64,000 bases of DNA from Ruminococcaceae bacterium UBA7127 (GCA_002493005.1 DKXL01000016.1:37324-101323), one strand, 5' to 3'; counted from the stretch's first letter, positions 42,903 to 51,791 are shown. Program-made: numbers and translations. The notes: generated by a model from the sequence alone, not told the origin.

Positions 42903-42995
42903 TTTTACATCTCCATATTCTTAATTTATTCCGATATTCGGTAGCTTTATTAGTATAGCATAAATCAAAGCATTTATCAATTATTAATTCATTCC

Positions 42996-43754
42996 TCAGC
43001 GCAGTGCATTCTGATCCTCACCGTCTAAAATTTCCTCCGGGTCAACTTCAGGAGACAGCGGCACAAATTCTGATCCAGCCTCTGTTGCCGGCTCGCTTGT
43101 CACACTGCTTTCCAAAGCTGTGGTATCGGCGGCTTCAGGCGTCTGAGTCTGAAGCGGCTCGGTAACCTCAGGTTGTAATTCCGGCGGTTCTGCGGCTTCG
43201 GTCTGCGGCTGATATTCAGTCGGCTCCGCTTGATAATAGGTTTCATACTCCGCCTGTACAGTAGTTGACGCATCAGTAGGTTTTTGATGAATAATAGGTT
43301 TATCATCAGTACATCTTGTCAAAACAAACACCGTTGCTATCACAAGGCAGATAATTGCAAACACAATAAACACGATTGCACAAATCTTGCTTGCACGCAT
43401 CTTCTTTTTATTTTGTCTTGGCGAAAGAGAATTTGAATAAATATCCTTATCGATAGAATAAGCATAGCCGCTGTTGTCCTCACCGGTCTGACTGTCAAAA
43501 TCATCTCCATAGTCGGACAACCTCGATTTATCCTCAACCAAATGCTTTTGCGTTGACAAAATATAGTCGGCACTTGAGTCGTCTATATCATCTGTCGCTG
43601 ACCGATTGTCAAATCCGTCGCCATAGTCAGACAGCCGTGAATTGTCCCTAGTCAAATGCTTTTGCGTTGACAGTATATAATCGGAATCAGTGTCGAGTAT
43701 ATTATCAGTCAAGTTGTGTTTTTCTGAATTTTCATAATTTTTACGTTCGTCCAT
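42996..43754 (-). CDS. Single-pass membrane protein with a duplicated motif and Pro/Thr/Glu-rich tail
   Basis: Not recognised. The N-terminal cytoplasmic part (about residues 1-115) contains two copies of a motif of about 40 residues, each with DYILSTQKHL, SRLSDYGD and FD. One membrane segment follows (about 126-147, ICAIVFIVFAIICLVIATVFVL). The outer tail (about 150-252) is low-complexity (Pro, Thr, Glu, Gln), perhaps wall-spanning, ending GEDQNALR. The ATG at 43754 has AAGGAG 7 bp upstream, so the start at 43796 is rejected. The two motif copies are also similar at DNA level (about 43510-43570 and 43628-43688), a sign of recent duplication. A role as signal receptor or wall anchor is possible but not shown. 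Confidence 0.7.
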   Translation of the reverse strand: MDERKNYENSEKHNLTDNILDTDSDYILSTQKHLTRDNSRLSDYGDGFDNRSATDDIDDSSADYILSTQKHLVEDKSRLSDYGDDFDSQTGEDNSGYAYSIDKDIYSNSLSPRQNKKKMRASKICAIVFIVFAIICLVIATVFVLTRCTDDKPIIHQKPTDASTTVQAEYETYYQAEPTEYQPQTEAAEPPELQPEVTEPLQTQTPEAADTTALESSVTSEPATEAGSEFVPLSPEVDPEEILDGEDQNALR

Positions 43755-43863
43755 TGCTATTCTCCTTGCCGGATTACGTTTTGTAAGAAATAACAATTCC
43801 TATAGTCTATATTGCAATAATAAATCAGTATTATTAAATTGTCAACATTTATAAAAATATCAA

Positions 43864-43933
43864 GAAAGCGCGCGCACCTAGTGCGTCCGCTTTCGTATAG
43901 CCATCGCTCGTGCGCGCGCAGCGTGCACGAGCG
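43864..43933. repeat. GC-rich block with two strong hairpins
   Basis: Two hairpins stand next to each other in AT-rich surroundings. The first, 43864-43894, has outer stem GAAAGCG/CGCTTTC and an inner stem around GCGCAC/GTGCGT. The second, 43905-43933, has stem CGCTCGTGC/GCACGAGCG. Their GC content contrasts with the flanks. The gap 43755-44087 holds this block, an 18-bp inverted repeat and the terminator of the upstream gene; nothing else was found. Could be a repeat element, a structured RNA or a protein site. Confidence 0.6.
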
Positions 43934-43946
43934 GGCAATATAAATT

Positions 43947-44051
43947 ATTTTTTATTTGATAGGAGCCATTATTACATTACAGTTGGTATAATTAGCGCTT
44001 TATGTTATTTATATTATACAGTTTGTTGTAGTTTCCTATCAAATAAAAAAT
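43947..44051. repeat. 18-bp perfect inverted repeat around 69 bp
   Basis: 43947-43964 and 44034-44051 are exact reverse complements (18 bp, with TTTTTTATTTGATAGGA as the left arm from 43948). The right arm overlaps the U-run of the terminator at 44050-44076. No target-site duplication was found outside the arms. Confidence 0.7.
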
Positions 44052-44076
44052 GCTGTGACAAATAATGCCACAGCAT
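44045..44076 (-). terminator. Terminator of the 188-aa membrane protein gene
   Basis: Stem ATGCTGTG/CACAGCAT (44050-44057 with 44069-44076), followed on the minus strand by TTTTTTATTT. Confidence 0.88.
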
Positions 44077-44087
44077 CGGTTTTAAAA

Positions 44088-44654
44088 TCAATCGGCTGTT
44101 TCTTCTTCAGCCTCCGCCTCATCGGCATCTTCATCGGCCGATTCATCAATTTCAAGCTCCGCCTCGTCTGACTCCTCATCAATAAGGTCAGCTTCAACAC
44201 CGCCCTCAAGAATCTTATCGTTTTCATCTGCTGCAATCTCTTTGTCGTCAGCAGTAATTTCGTATCCGCTGAGGAATGTGTATGGAATTCCGTAGCCGAG
44301 TGCAATACTTGCCAACGTAACAATTACGCTTATTCCTGAACCGTTTGCCGCAAAAACATCATTCAAAGGCAAGCCCGGTGCCAAAGAAGCAACAATAATA
44401 TACAATGACGGTATGATAAGAACAATCAGCGTAACAAGCGAAAAACGCTTAACAGGCTTCCCGTCACCCACACGTGTTGCATAGAACACTAAAAGACCAA
44501 ACACAACAAAGACCAGAATGGAAATAATTGCCCCCGCTGTTGCCTGCAAGGTCTGAGTAAACTGTGAGAAAAAGTGTGCGCATACGATAAATGCAAGAAT
44601 CAAAAATGCCGAGAAAAATAGATTGATAGTATCTCTTCTATTAGGTTTTTTCAA
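44088..44654 (-). CDS. Uncharacterised four-segment membrane protein with acidic tail
   Basis: Not recognised. A 188-aa protein with four predicted membrane segments (about residues 8-28, 38-58, 70-90 and 103-125), followed by a cytoplasmic tail (about 130-188) made almost entirely of Glu, Asp and Ala. The start is a TTG at 44654 with GGAGGT 8 bp upstream; no ATG is suitable. Its own terminator lies 12 bp after the stop. The acidic tail resembles that of some small membrane proteins that bind basic partners, but no specific match is claimed. Confidence 0.7.
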   Translation of the reverse strand: MKKPNRRDTINLFFSAFLILAFIVCAHFFSQFTQTLQATAGAIISILVFVVFGLLVFYATRVGDGKPVKRFSLVTLIVLIIPSLYIIVASLAPGLPLNDVFAANGSGISVIVTLASIALGYGIPYTFLSGYEITADDKEIAADENDKILEGGVEADLIDEESDEAELEIDESADEDADEAEAEEETAD

Positions 44655-44723
44655 TTTTATGACCTCCGAACAAAATTATATGCATAATATTAACATTTCA
44701 ATGTGATGGTTTTGTGAACAAAA

Positions 44724-45653
44724 TTATAAATTTTTCTTAGTTTTTGCCGCAAAGCATGCCCAACCGTTATCAATATGCTCTTCAATAATATCAAAATACT
44801 TACTTACCGACTGCTTTACCTCATCTGCTCTTGTGTCAATAATACCGCTCATAATATAAACAGCGTTATCTTTCATAAAGTCATTAATTCCCTCTGACAA
44901 AAACATAATAGCGTCAGCAACAATATTTGCAAGCACAATGTCGTATTTGCCCTCAACCTTGTCGGTAAAACTGCCGCAAATTGCAGAGAATCGATCGCTC
45001 ACACCGTTGATTTCAGCGTTTTCCTTTGCAGTGCGCACAGCGGTTTCATCAATATCAACACCCACTGCGCTGTCTGCTCCGAGCAAAAGCGTTGCAATGC
45101 CGAGAATACCGCTGCCACAGCCCACATCAAGCACCTTATCTCCTCTTTTAAGATATTTTTCGCACATTTCAAGGCAGAGTCTTGTTGTTTCGTGTCCGCC
45201 TGTACCAAATGCAAGCCCCGGATCAATGTTGAGAACTTTGCGGTCGCCGGCATCATAATCATCACGCCAGCTTGGGCGAATCAAAAGGCGGGTGCCGACC
45301 TCGATAGGGTTAAAATACTTTTTCCAGTTGTTGCGCCAATCTTCCTCGGCGCAGTCAAGCAATTCAATCGAGTGTTCAATACCCTCGGCGCTGTATCTCT
45401 CTGACAAAAACGCAACCGCTTCAGCCGGAGAAACGTCCGGCTCAAGATAAATATGAACAAAAGCCTTGCTTCTGTCCTTCTTGAGCAAATCCTCGTCAAT
45501 CAAATCAATGTGTGCAATATCCTCAACCTCTTGTTCAAGCGTACGGTAATCTTCAATATAAATTCCGTACGGCACAACAACGTTTGCAATATCGCTTGCC
45601 CTGTCAATATCTTTTGAGTTTACTGAAATTTTAATTTCTGTCCAGAGTTCCAT
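44724..45653 (-). CDS. prmA: Ribosomal protein L11 methyltransferase
   Basis: Methylates ribosomal protein L11 on lysines and its N-terminus. The 309-aa protein has an N-terminal substrate-recognition region (about residues 1-105) and a SAM-binding domain. The latter holds DPGLAFGTGGHETTRLCLEM (about 144), KVLDVGCGSGILGIA (about 175), VGVDIDETAVRTAKENAEIN (about 197) and LANIVADAI (about 242), the usual NxVxxxxI of PrmA. AGAGGT precedes the ATG. It is the last gene of hrcA-grpE-dnaK-dnaJ-prmA, an order common in clostridia. Confidence 0.95.
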   Translation of the reverse strand: MELWTEIKISVNSKDIDRASDIANVVVPYGIYIEDYRTLEQEVEDIAHIDLIDEDLLKKDRSKAFVHIYLEPDVSPAEAVAFLSERYSAEGIEHSIELLDCAEEDWRNNWKKYFNPIEVGTRLLIRPSWRDDYDAGDRKVLNIDPGLAFGTGGHETTRLCLEMCEKYLKRGDKVLDVGCGSGILGIATLLLGADSAVGVDIDETAVRTAKENAEINGVSDRFSAICGSFTDKVEGKYDIVLANIVADAIMFLSEGINDFMKDNAVYIMSGIIDTRADEVKQSVSKYFDIIEEHIDNGWACFAAKTKKNL

Positions 45654-45695
45654 TTTGACCTCTCTGCCTTTTTAAAGTTTCTTATCTAAAAACTT

Positions 45696-46835
45696 TTAAT
45701 CGTTGAACATCTTTTTTAATTTATCAAAAAAGTTTCTGCGCTGTGCATAGTTTTTGTCGCCTGTCGCACTCTCAAACTGTTTGATAATTTCCTTTTGCTT
45801 GGAGTTGAGATTCTTTGGTATCTCAACAGTAATGCGAACATACTGGTCGCCTCTGCCTCTGCCGTTGAGATGCTGAATGCCCTTGCCCTTAAGTTTAAAC
45901 ACATCGCCGGGCTGAGTACCCTCGTGCACGGAATACATAACCTTGCCGTCAAGAGTAGGAACAACAATTTCAGCACCCAAAGCCGCCTGTGCAAACGTAA
46001 TCGGCATTTCGCACCAAACGTCATCGCCTCTGCGCTCAAACAAATGATGAGGACGAACGCTGACATACACACGCAAATCACCCGAAGAGCCGCCGTTAGT
46101 ACCTGCGTTTCCTCTGCCGCCGACGTTAAGAATCTGCTGATCCTTAATGCCTGCCGGAATTGTTACGTCAACCGACTTTTGCTTGCGTTGCTTGCCCGAA
46201 CCGCCGCACCTTTTGCACGGAGTATCAATAATTTTACCCTTGCCGTGACAAGCGTCACAGGTGCGCTGAGTCTGCATAACACCAAACGGAGTACGCTGGT
46301 TAATAGTAACCTTTCCCGTACCGCCGCAGGCAGAACAGGTCTTTGTATGTGTTCCCGGCTGAGCGCCTGTACCGTGACAATCGTCACAGGTAGAAACACA
46401 ATTATAATTTATGGTTTTTTTGCAGCCCTTTGCTGCCTCTTCAAAAGAAATGTAAACACTTGTTTCAATGTCGCTGCCGCGCATCGGCGCATTGGGATTG
46501 TTGCCTCTTCTGCCGCCGAATCCGCCGAAAAAGCTTGAGAATATGTCGTCTAAGTCAATTCCGCCGCCAAACGGACTGCCTCCGCCTGCACCTGCACCGT
46601 AATTCGGGTCAATGCCTGCGTGACCAAACTGGTCATAGCGAGCCTTTTTCTCCTTGTCGGACAAAACCTCATAGGCAACATTTACTTCCTTCATTTTTTC
46701 TTCGCACTCTTTATCACCCGGATGTAAGTCGGGGTGATATTTTTTGGCACATTCCCTATAAGCCTTTTTTATTTCGTCGTCACTCGCACCCTTTTGCAGT
46801 CCGAGTATTTCGTATAAATCTCTCTTTTCTGCCAT
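45696..46835 (-). CDS. dnaJ: Molecular chaperone DnaJ (Hsp40)
   Basis: Co-chaperone that stimulates DnaK ATP hydrolysis and presents unfolded proteins. The 379-aa protein has the J domain (residues 5-70, with HPD in KKYHPDLHPGD), a Gly/Phe-rich stretch (about 74-110), and four CxxCxGxG zinc motifs (CDDCHGTG, CSACGGTG, CDACHGKG, CKRCGGSG) at about 145-215. The substrate-binding C-terminal domains follow. The ATG at 46835 has GGGTGAAG upstream. An intercistronic hairpin separates it from dnaK. Confidence 0.97.
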   Translation of the reverse strand: MAEKRDLYEILGLQKGASDDEIKKAYRECAKKYHPDLHPGDKECEEKMKEVNVAYEVLSDKEKKARYDQFGHAGIDPNYGAGAGGGSPFGGGIDLDDIFSSFFGGFGGRRGNNPNAPMRGSDIETSVYISFEEAAKGCKKTINYNCVSTCDDCHGTGAQPGTHTKTCSACGGTGKVTINQRTPFGVMQTQRTCDACHGKGKIIDTPCKRCGGSGKQRKQKSVDVTIPAGIKDQQILNVGGRGNAGTNGGSSGDLRVYVSVRPHHLFERRGDDVWCEMPITFAQAALGAEIVVPTLDGKVMYSVHEGTQPGDVFKLKGKGIQHLNGRGRGDQYVRITVEIPKNLNSKQKEIIKQFESATGDKNYAQRRNFFDKLKKMFND

Positions 46836-46860
46836 AATTACTCTTCACCCTTACACAGCG

Positions 46861-46893
46861 TTAAAAGGAGCCGCCTTGCAACAGCTCCTTTAA
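46861..46893 (-). terminator. Intercistronic hairpin between dnaK and dnaJ
   Basis: Stem of about 10 bp between GCTCCTTTAA and TTAAAAGGAGC arms, in the dnaK-dnaJ gap (87 bp). On the minus strand it is followed only by a short T-run, so it may lower rather than stop transcription into dnaJ, or protect dnaK mRNA ends. Confidence 0.5.
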
Positions 46894-46922
46894 CCTATAT
46901 TCAATCAATATTTTAGCATATA

Positions 46923-48764
46923 TTACTTGTTGTCGTCAACATCAGTAAAGTCAGCATCATAAACATTCGGATCGCCGCTGTTATTTTGCTGTGCGCCCAT
47001 GTCGGGAGCGCCCTGAGGAGCACCCTGAGCACCTGCCTGCTGATACATCTTTGCTGCAATGTCGTTAAGAGCCTTTTGCAAATCATCCTTTGCCGCCTTC
47101 ATAAGGTCTGCGTCATCCTTTGAGATTGCTTCCTTGAGTGCCGCAACCTTTGTGTTGATTGTGTTCTTATCGTCATCAGCAATCTTGTCGCCGTTTTCGT
47201 TAACCAGCTTCTCAGCCTGATATACAATATTTTCAGCTTCATTCTTGGCGTCAACAGCTTCACGGCGCTTTTTGTCCTCAGCGGCAAACTGCTCTGCCTC
47301 TTTGACAGCCTTGTCAATATCTTCCTTGCTCATATTTGTTGAAGAAGTAATTGTAATCTTCTGCTCCTTGCCTGTGCCAAGGTCTTTTGCAGAAACATTT
47401 ACAATACCGTTCGCATCTATATCAAACTTAACCTCAATCTGAGGTACACCGCGCATTGCAGGTGCGATTCCGTCGAGCACAAACAAGCCGAGCTGCTTGT
47501 TGTCACGTGCAAATTCACGCTCACCCTGTAAAACGTTAACCTCAACAGTAGTCTGGTTGTCGGCAGCAGTCGAGAACACCTGGCTCTTTGAAGTTGGGAT
47601 TGTTGTGTTCTTGTCAATAATCTTTGTCATTACGCCGCCGAGTGTTTCAATGCCGAGTGAAAGCGGAGTAACGTCCATAAGAAGCAAGCCCTTAACGTCA
47701 CCGCCAAGTACGCCAGCTTGAATAGCCGCACCGATTGCAACGCATTCATCAGGGTTAATTCCCTTGAACGGCTCTTTGCCGATAAGCTTCTTAACAGCTT
47801 CCTGTACAGCAGGGATTCTTGAAGAACCGCCAACCATAAGAACTTTGTCAATCTGGCTTATCTGAAGTCCTGAGTCTGTAAGAGCTGTGCGAACAGGGCC
47901 CATTGTAGCCTCAACGAGGTCTGCTGTAAGCTCATCAAACTTAGCTCTTGTAAGTGTAAGGTCAAGGTGCTTAGGACCTGTTTGGTCAGCAGTGATAAAC
48001 GGAAGATTAATTGAAGATGTTGTAACACCCGAAAGCTCAATCTTAGCCTTTTCAGCAGCTTCTTTTAATCTCTGCATAGCCATTTTATCTGATGAAAGGT
48101 CAATGCCTGTTTCTGTCTTAAATGATGCAACCATCCAGTCGATGATTCTCTTGTCAAAGTCGTCACCGCCGAGACGGTTGTTACCTGCTGTTGCCAAAAC
48201 CTCCTGAATACCGTCACCCATCTCAATAATAGATACGTCGAATGTGCCGCCGCCAAGGTCATATACCATAACCTTCTGGTCTGTTTCCTTGTCAACACCG
48301 TATGAGAGAGCGGCAGCTGTAGGCTCGTTAATAATTCTCTTTACCTCAAGACCTGCAATTTCACCTGCATCTTTTGTAGCCTGGCGCTGTGCGTCTGTAA
48401 AGTAAGCAGGAACCGTGATAACTGCCTGTGTAACTGTTTCGCCGAGATATGCCTCTGCATCAGCCTTAAGTTTTTGCAAAATCATAGCAGAAATCTGCTG
48501 TGGAGTGTAGCTCTTGCCATCAACTGTAACCTTGTAAGCTGTACCCATTTCTCTTTTGATAGAAGCGATTGTCTTTTCAGGGTTTGTAATAGCCTGGCGC
48601 TTAGCAACCTGACCAACCATTCTTTCGCCGTCCTTAGAAAATGCAACTACTGACGGGGTTGTTCTTGCGCCCTCTGCATTAGCAATAACTACCGGCTCGC
48701 CGCCCTCGATAACTGCTACGCATGAATTTGTTGTACCTAAATCTATACCTATTGTCTTAGCCAT
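46923..48764 (-). CDS. dnaK: Molecular chaperone DnaK (Hsp70)
   Basis: ATP-dependent chaperone. The 613-aa protein begins AKTIGIDLGTTNSCVAVIEGG. It has the Hsp70 nucleotide-binding domain (about residues 1-355; YDLGGGTFDVS about 165, VGGSSRIPAVQ about 310), the DVTPLSLGIETLGGVM linker region and substrate-binding domain, and a C-terminal Gln/Gly/Ala-rich tail. The ATG at 48764 with GGAGGAATTC was chosen over 48779. Third gene of the hrcA operon, under HrcA/CIRCE control. Confidence 0.98.
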   Translation of the reverse strand: MAKTIGIDLGTTNSCVAVIEGGEPVVIANAEGARTTPSVVAFSKDGERMVGQVAKRQAITNPEKTIASIKREMGTAYKVTVDGKSYTPQQISAMILQKLKADAEAYLGETVTQAVITVPAYFTDAQRQATKDAGEIAGLEVKRIINEPTAAALSYGVDKETDQKVMVYDLGGGTFDVSIIEMGDGIQEVLATAGNNRLGGDDFDKRIIDWMVASFKTETGIDLSSDKMAMQRLKEAAEKAKIELSGVTTSSINLPFITADQTGPKHLDLTLTRAKFDELTADLVEATMGPVRTALTDSGLQISQIDKVLMVGGSSRIPAVQEAVKKLIGKEPFKGINPDECVAIGAAIQAGVLGGDVKGLLLMDVTPLSLGIETLGGVMTKIIDKNTTIPTSKSQVFSTAADNQTTVEVNVLQGEREFARDNKQLGLFVLDGIAPAMRGVPQIEVKFDIDANGIVNVSAKDLGTGKEQKITITSSTNMSKEDIDKAVKEAEQFAAEDKKRREAVDAKNEAENIVYQAEKLVNENGDKIADDDKNTINTKVAALKEAISKDDADLMKAAKDDLQKALNDIAAKMYQQAGAQGAPQGAPDMGAQQNNSGDPNVYDADFTDVDDNK

Positions 48765-48828
48765 AATGAATTCCTCCAAAAATGATAATTTTGTTTTATA
48801 TATTATTTATTTTGTATGTTGTTTAAAA

Positions 48829-49404
48829 TTAGTCGCAGTTGGCAACCTGAACCATTGCGTGGCGAATTATCTTATCGCCGATTTTGTAGCCTGTCTGGAA
48901 CACCTGTGCAAGTGTGTTCTCACCAAGACTGTCGTCGTCTATCTTTGAAATCGCATTGTGAAGATTGGGGTCAAACTCGTCGCCCTGCTTGCCGAATGAT
49001 TCAATCTTAAGCTTATCAAACGACTTTGCAAGCTGATTTGAGATAAGCTCAACACCCTTCAAAATTTCGGGATCGGCATCCTTAAGACTTGAAAGGGCAA
49101 TCGCCACGCTGTCGGCTACCGGAAGCAACTCAGCCACTGCCTTCGCAGTTGCATCATCATAAATTGACAGCTTTTCGTTAGCCGTGCGCTTACGATAATT
49201 GTCGTACTCTGCGGCAAGTCTCAAAAACTTTTCTTTTTGCTCCGCAACCTCGGACTCAAGAGCCGCAATTTTTTCTGCATTTTCGTCTTTGGGCTGTTCG
49301 TCCTCTACCGTAACGTTTTCCGCTTCGGCTGTTTCTTCCTCAACCGCCTTGGTTTCTTTGGTTTCCTTAATTTCTTCGGTTTTTTCTGATTTTTTCTTTG
49401 CCAT
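48829..49404 (-). CDS. grpE: Nucleotide exchange factor GrpE
   Basis: Exchanges ADP for ATP on DnaK. The 191-aa protein has a charged, disordered start (Glu/Lys-rich, about residues 1-45), a long coiled coil (about 45-110; EVAEQKEKFLRLAAEYDNYRKR), and the C-terminal beta domain with GEQGDEFDPN-like FGKQGDEFDPNLHNAI and NTLAQVFQTGYKIGDKIIRHA. AAGGAGG precedes the ATG. Second gene of the heat-shock operon. Confidence 0.95.
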   Translation of the reverse strand: MAKKKSEKTEEIKETKETKAVEEETAEAENVTVEDEQPKDENAEKIAALESEVAEQKEKFLRLAAEYDNYRKRTANEKLSIYDDATAKAVAELLPVADSVAIALSSLKDADPEILKGVELISNQLAKSFDKLKIESFGKQGDEFDPNLHNAISKIDDDSLGENTLAQVFQTGYKIGDKIIRHAMVQVANCD

Positions 49405-49481
49405 CTTTATCCTCCTTCAAGGATTATATTAAAACCTTATTAAAAGTTATATTTGTTTTTCATCAGGTTTTAGTATTATAT

Positions 49482-50522
49482 TTATTGATTTGCGTTAGTG
49501 TCAATAAGCTCGCCAATAAGTCTGCTCACACAGTCGGATACACACTCAAGAATAGAAATCACTCTGCCGTAATCCATTCTGACCGGCCCCACTGCGGCAA
49601 TTACGCCTGACGGATTGCCGCCAACATCATATCTGGTTGATACAATTGCACTTGACTCAAGTTCAACCCGGCTGTTTTCACGTCCTATGCTTACTGATGT
49701 ATCGGGCGGAAGATTTTCAAGCAGCCTTGCCAGGTCGTGCTCATTATTCAAAAACTCAATCACTGCCCTTGCCTTAACAAAGTTGACATCGGGCATAAAC
49801 AAAAGCTTTGTAACTCCCCTTGCGCAGATTCCAACTGACCTTGCGCCCTTTGCCGCCTCCATAATCGCCATCAAAACTCCCGGCATAAACAACGACAGCT
49901 CTCCAAACCTTGCCGCCGCCGTTTGAATAAACGGTCGGTTTATTGCCGCAAGACGGATTCCTGCAAAGGTTTCGTTAAGAGCCCTGTCAAACACCTCTAA
50001 AATCTCGGGTGTTATGACAAATTCACATCTGAACAGCTTGGTTTTGATAATTCCGTTTGAAGCTATCACAACCGCCATTGCCGTGTGCAGTCCTGTCTGA
50101 ACAAAGCTGATTTTGTGAATCCTGCTGTCCTCGCCGCTTGGAGTGGAAGCAACTGCCGCCAGCCCCGTAAGCTCTGACACCACCTGCGCTGCGCTTTGCA
50201 AAATACTCTCGGGCGAATCGGCACTCTCATATAGTCTCGCTTCGATAAAGTCCCTGCCGCTTTGAGAAACAGGCATAATCGTCATTATGTTGTCAACATA
50301 ATATCTGTACCCCTGCCGTGTAGGGATTCTGCCCGCCGAGGTGTGCGGCTGAATAAGATAACCCTTGTTTGTGAGGTCAGCCATATCGTTGCGCACAGTT
50401 GCCGACGATACCTCAAGTCCGGTTTCATTAATCAGCGCCTTTGAACCTATCGGCTCACCGGTTTGAATATAGCTCTCTATTATTGCCGATAAAATTTTTT
50501 CTTTTCTTGCAGCCAGCTCCAT
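49482..50522 (-). CDS. hrcA: Heat-inducible transcription repressor HrcA
   Basis: Repressor of the class I heat-shock operon; binds the CIRCE site located just upstream. The 346-aa protein has the N-terminal winged helix (ILSAIIESYIQTGEPIGSKAL..., SSATVRNDMADL..., HTSAGRIPTRQGYRYYVD) and the GAF-like HrcA domain (about residues 95-340). The ATG at 50522 has GAGGTG upstream; the longer frame from 50660 would put coding sequence over CIRCE and the promoter and is rejected. First gene of hrcA-grpE-dnaK-dnaJ-prmA. Confidence 0.97.
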   Translation of the reverse strand: MELAARKEKILSAIIESYIQTGEPIGSKALINETGLEVSSATVRNDMADLTNKGYLIQPHTSAGRIPTRQGYRYYVDNIMTIMPVSQSGRDFIEARLYESADSPESILQSAAQVVSELTGLAAVASTPSGEDSRIHKISFVQTGLHTAMAVVIASNGIIKTKLFRCEFVITPEILEVFDRALNETFAGIRLAAINRPFIQTAAARFGELSLFMPGVLMAIMEAAKGARSVGICARGVTKLLFMPDVNFVKARAVIEFLNNEHDLARLLENLPPDTSVSIGRENSRVELESSAIVSTRYDVGGNPSGVIAAVGPVRMDYGRVISILECVSDCVSRLIGELIDTNANQ

Positions 50523-50593
50523 ACCGTTCACCTCGCTTTGATGTCGGATTTTGCTGTACCATACTAATTTATATATATAACTCAAAATTAGTA

Positions 50594-50620
50594 TTAGCAC
50601 TCTCGGTAGTCGAGTGCTAA
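50594..50620 (-). promoter_or_regulatory. CIRCE operator (HrcA-binding site)
   Basis: TTAGCACTC - 9 bp - GAGTGCTAA, an exact match to the CIRCE consensus, between the promoter and hrcA. Directs HrcA repression and heat induction of the operon. Confidence 0.98.
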
Positions 50621-50631
50621 CCGCTATATTC

Positions 50632-50660
50632 ATAATATATCCAAAGTCAGTAAAAGTCAA
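50632..50660 (-). promoter_or_regulatory. Promoter of the hrcA operon
   Basis: On the minus strand TTGACT (50660-50655), 17-bp spacer, TATTAT (50637-50632). The start site would fall close to CIRCE, as expected for HrcA control. Confidence 0.8.
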
Positions 50661-50711
50661 GGACTTTTTTGAAATTTTTTACATTTTCATATATTCTTCA
50701 CATTCATCCGA

Positions 50712-50741
50712 TTGACAATCATTCCCCCTTTACATTATAAT
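50712..50741 (+). promoter_or_regulatory. Promoter of the 89-aa membrane protein gene
   Basis: TTGACA (50712-50717), 18-bp spacer, TATAAT (50736-50741), 40 bp before the start codon. Confidence 0.75.
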
Positions 50742-50781
50742 TACCTTAAATTGTAAATATATATATACGGAAGTGAATGAT

Positions 50782-51051
50782 ATGGGAGATTTTTTACAGT
50801 ATTTTTATGTTTTTCTGTGGGGCGCTCTTGCTGTGCTGATGTTTTTCACGGGATTCAAGCAGGGAGCGTTTGCATTTGTAATGTCGCTGTTCTTTGTGTT
50901 TATGACCGTTTGGTACGCTCTAAGGGCATACGCAGGACTGCCAATGTTTGAGGGAATATACGGAATTGTCTTTAGATGTGTGCTGGGCGGATTTTTGGCT
51001 TTGTTTGTAATTGTATATTTTTTAAAAAGGCGCAACAATAATCAAAAATAA
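50782..51051 (+). CDS. Small three-segment membrane protein
   Basis: Not recognised. An 89-aa protein with three hydrophobic segments (about residues 5-25, 27-47 and 62-82) and a short basic tail (KRRNNNQK). The ATG at 50782 is preceded by GGAAGTGA; a GTG three codons earlier is possible. It has its own promoter and terminator and lies opposite the heat-shock operon. Confidence 0.7.
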   Translation: MGDFLQYFYVFLWGALAVLMFFTGFKQGAFAFVMSLFFVFMTVWYALRAYAGLPMFEGIYGIVFRCVLGGFLALFVIVYFLKRRNNNQK

Positions 51052-51069
51052 TTCCGACAACACTTTGCG

Positions 51070-51096
51070 GCAGGGCAGTTTTGCCCTGCTTTTTTC
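51070..51096 (+). terminator. Terminator of the 89-aa membrane protein gene
   Basis: Stem GCAGGGCA/TGCCCTGC (51070-51077 with 51082-51089), then a T-run. Confidence 0.9.
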
Positions 51097-51248
51097 TTTA
51101 CTAAAAACTGCTGTTTAATGACAATTTGAAAAAAATATTAGAATTTATGTAAAATATACTTGACGTAATGTAACCGCAGGTGTATTATAATGGCACAGGA
51201 AGAAATTCCTGAGAATACAAATCATTAAAAATACAAAGGAGAATTATT

Positions 51249-51791
51249 ATGCAAGAAAATTTATATTGGGTGCTTGGATTTATAACAGGGTTATTAATTG
51301 TTGTCACCGCTTCAATAATCATCCTAGTTGTCGTCAAAAAGAAAAACGGCACCGACAAAGCAGTCGAATACGACGAAAGGCAGGTGCTTGCCAGAGGCAC
51401 TGCATATTCAACGGCATTTTTTACCTCACTGATATATATGATACTGTGCGCAATGCTCGATGTAATGGAAATAAAATGGGCAGAGCTTAATGTACAAATG
51501 TTTTTCGGTTTGTTTTTATCCGTTACTGTATTTGCTTCTATCTGCATTTTAAAGGACGCATATTTTACAGCAAGCTCGAAAAAACTGCCGTTGATAGTTA
51601 TGTTCTTGTTGGTAACAGTCATAAATCTTTTCGCTTTTATTATGAATATTGCCGACGGCGAGTCAATGATCACAAACGGCATACTCAACGGCAATACCAT
51701 AAATGCCGGAGTAGCTGTAATGTTTATAATAATCTTAATTGTTACAATTATAAAAAGCATTATTGACAGGAAAGCGGTTGAAGAGGAATGA
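51249..51791 (+). CDS. Four-segment membrane protein paired with an HTH regulator
   Basis: A 180-aa protein with four or five membrane segments (about residues 5-27, 58-75, 80-100, 112-135 and 150-172). A cytoplasmic YDERQVLARGTAYSTAF stretch follows the first segment. Proteins with a DERQ motif after the first helix are often encoded next to a small XRE-type regulator in Firmicutes, as here. The function of the family is unknown. AAGGAG precedes the ATG; the stop overlaps the start of the regulator gene by 4 bp (ATGA), so the two are coupled. Confidence 0.75.
   Translation: MQENLYWVLGFITGLLIVVTASIIILVVVKKKNGTDKAVEYDERQVLARGTAYSTAFFTSLIYMILCAMLDVMEIKWAELNVQMFFGLFLSVTVFASICILKDAYFTASSKKLPLIVMFLLVTVINLFAFIMNIADGESMITNGILNGNTINAGVAVMFIIILIVTIIKSIIDRKAVEEE

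Noticed and set aside
43947..44051. Insertion sequence or MITE with 18-bp terminal repeats
   Set aside because: No target-site duplication, and the right arm is also the terminator U-run, so insertion cannot be claimed; kept as an inverted repeat only.
51185..51760. Minus-strand hydrophobic frame of 191 codons
   Set aside because: Shadow of the membrane protein gene on the plus strand, which is coupled to its HTH partner.
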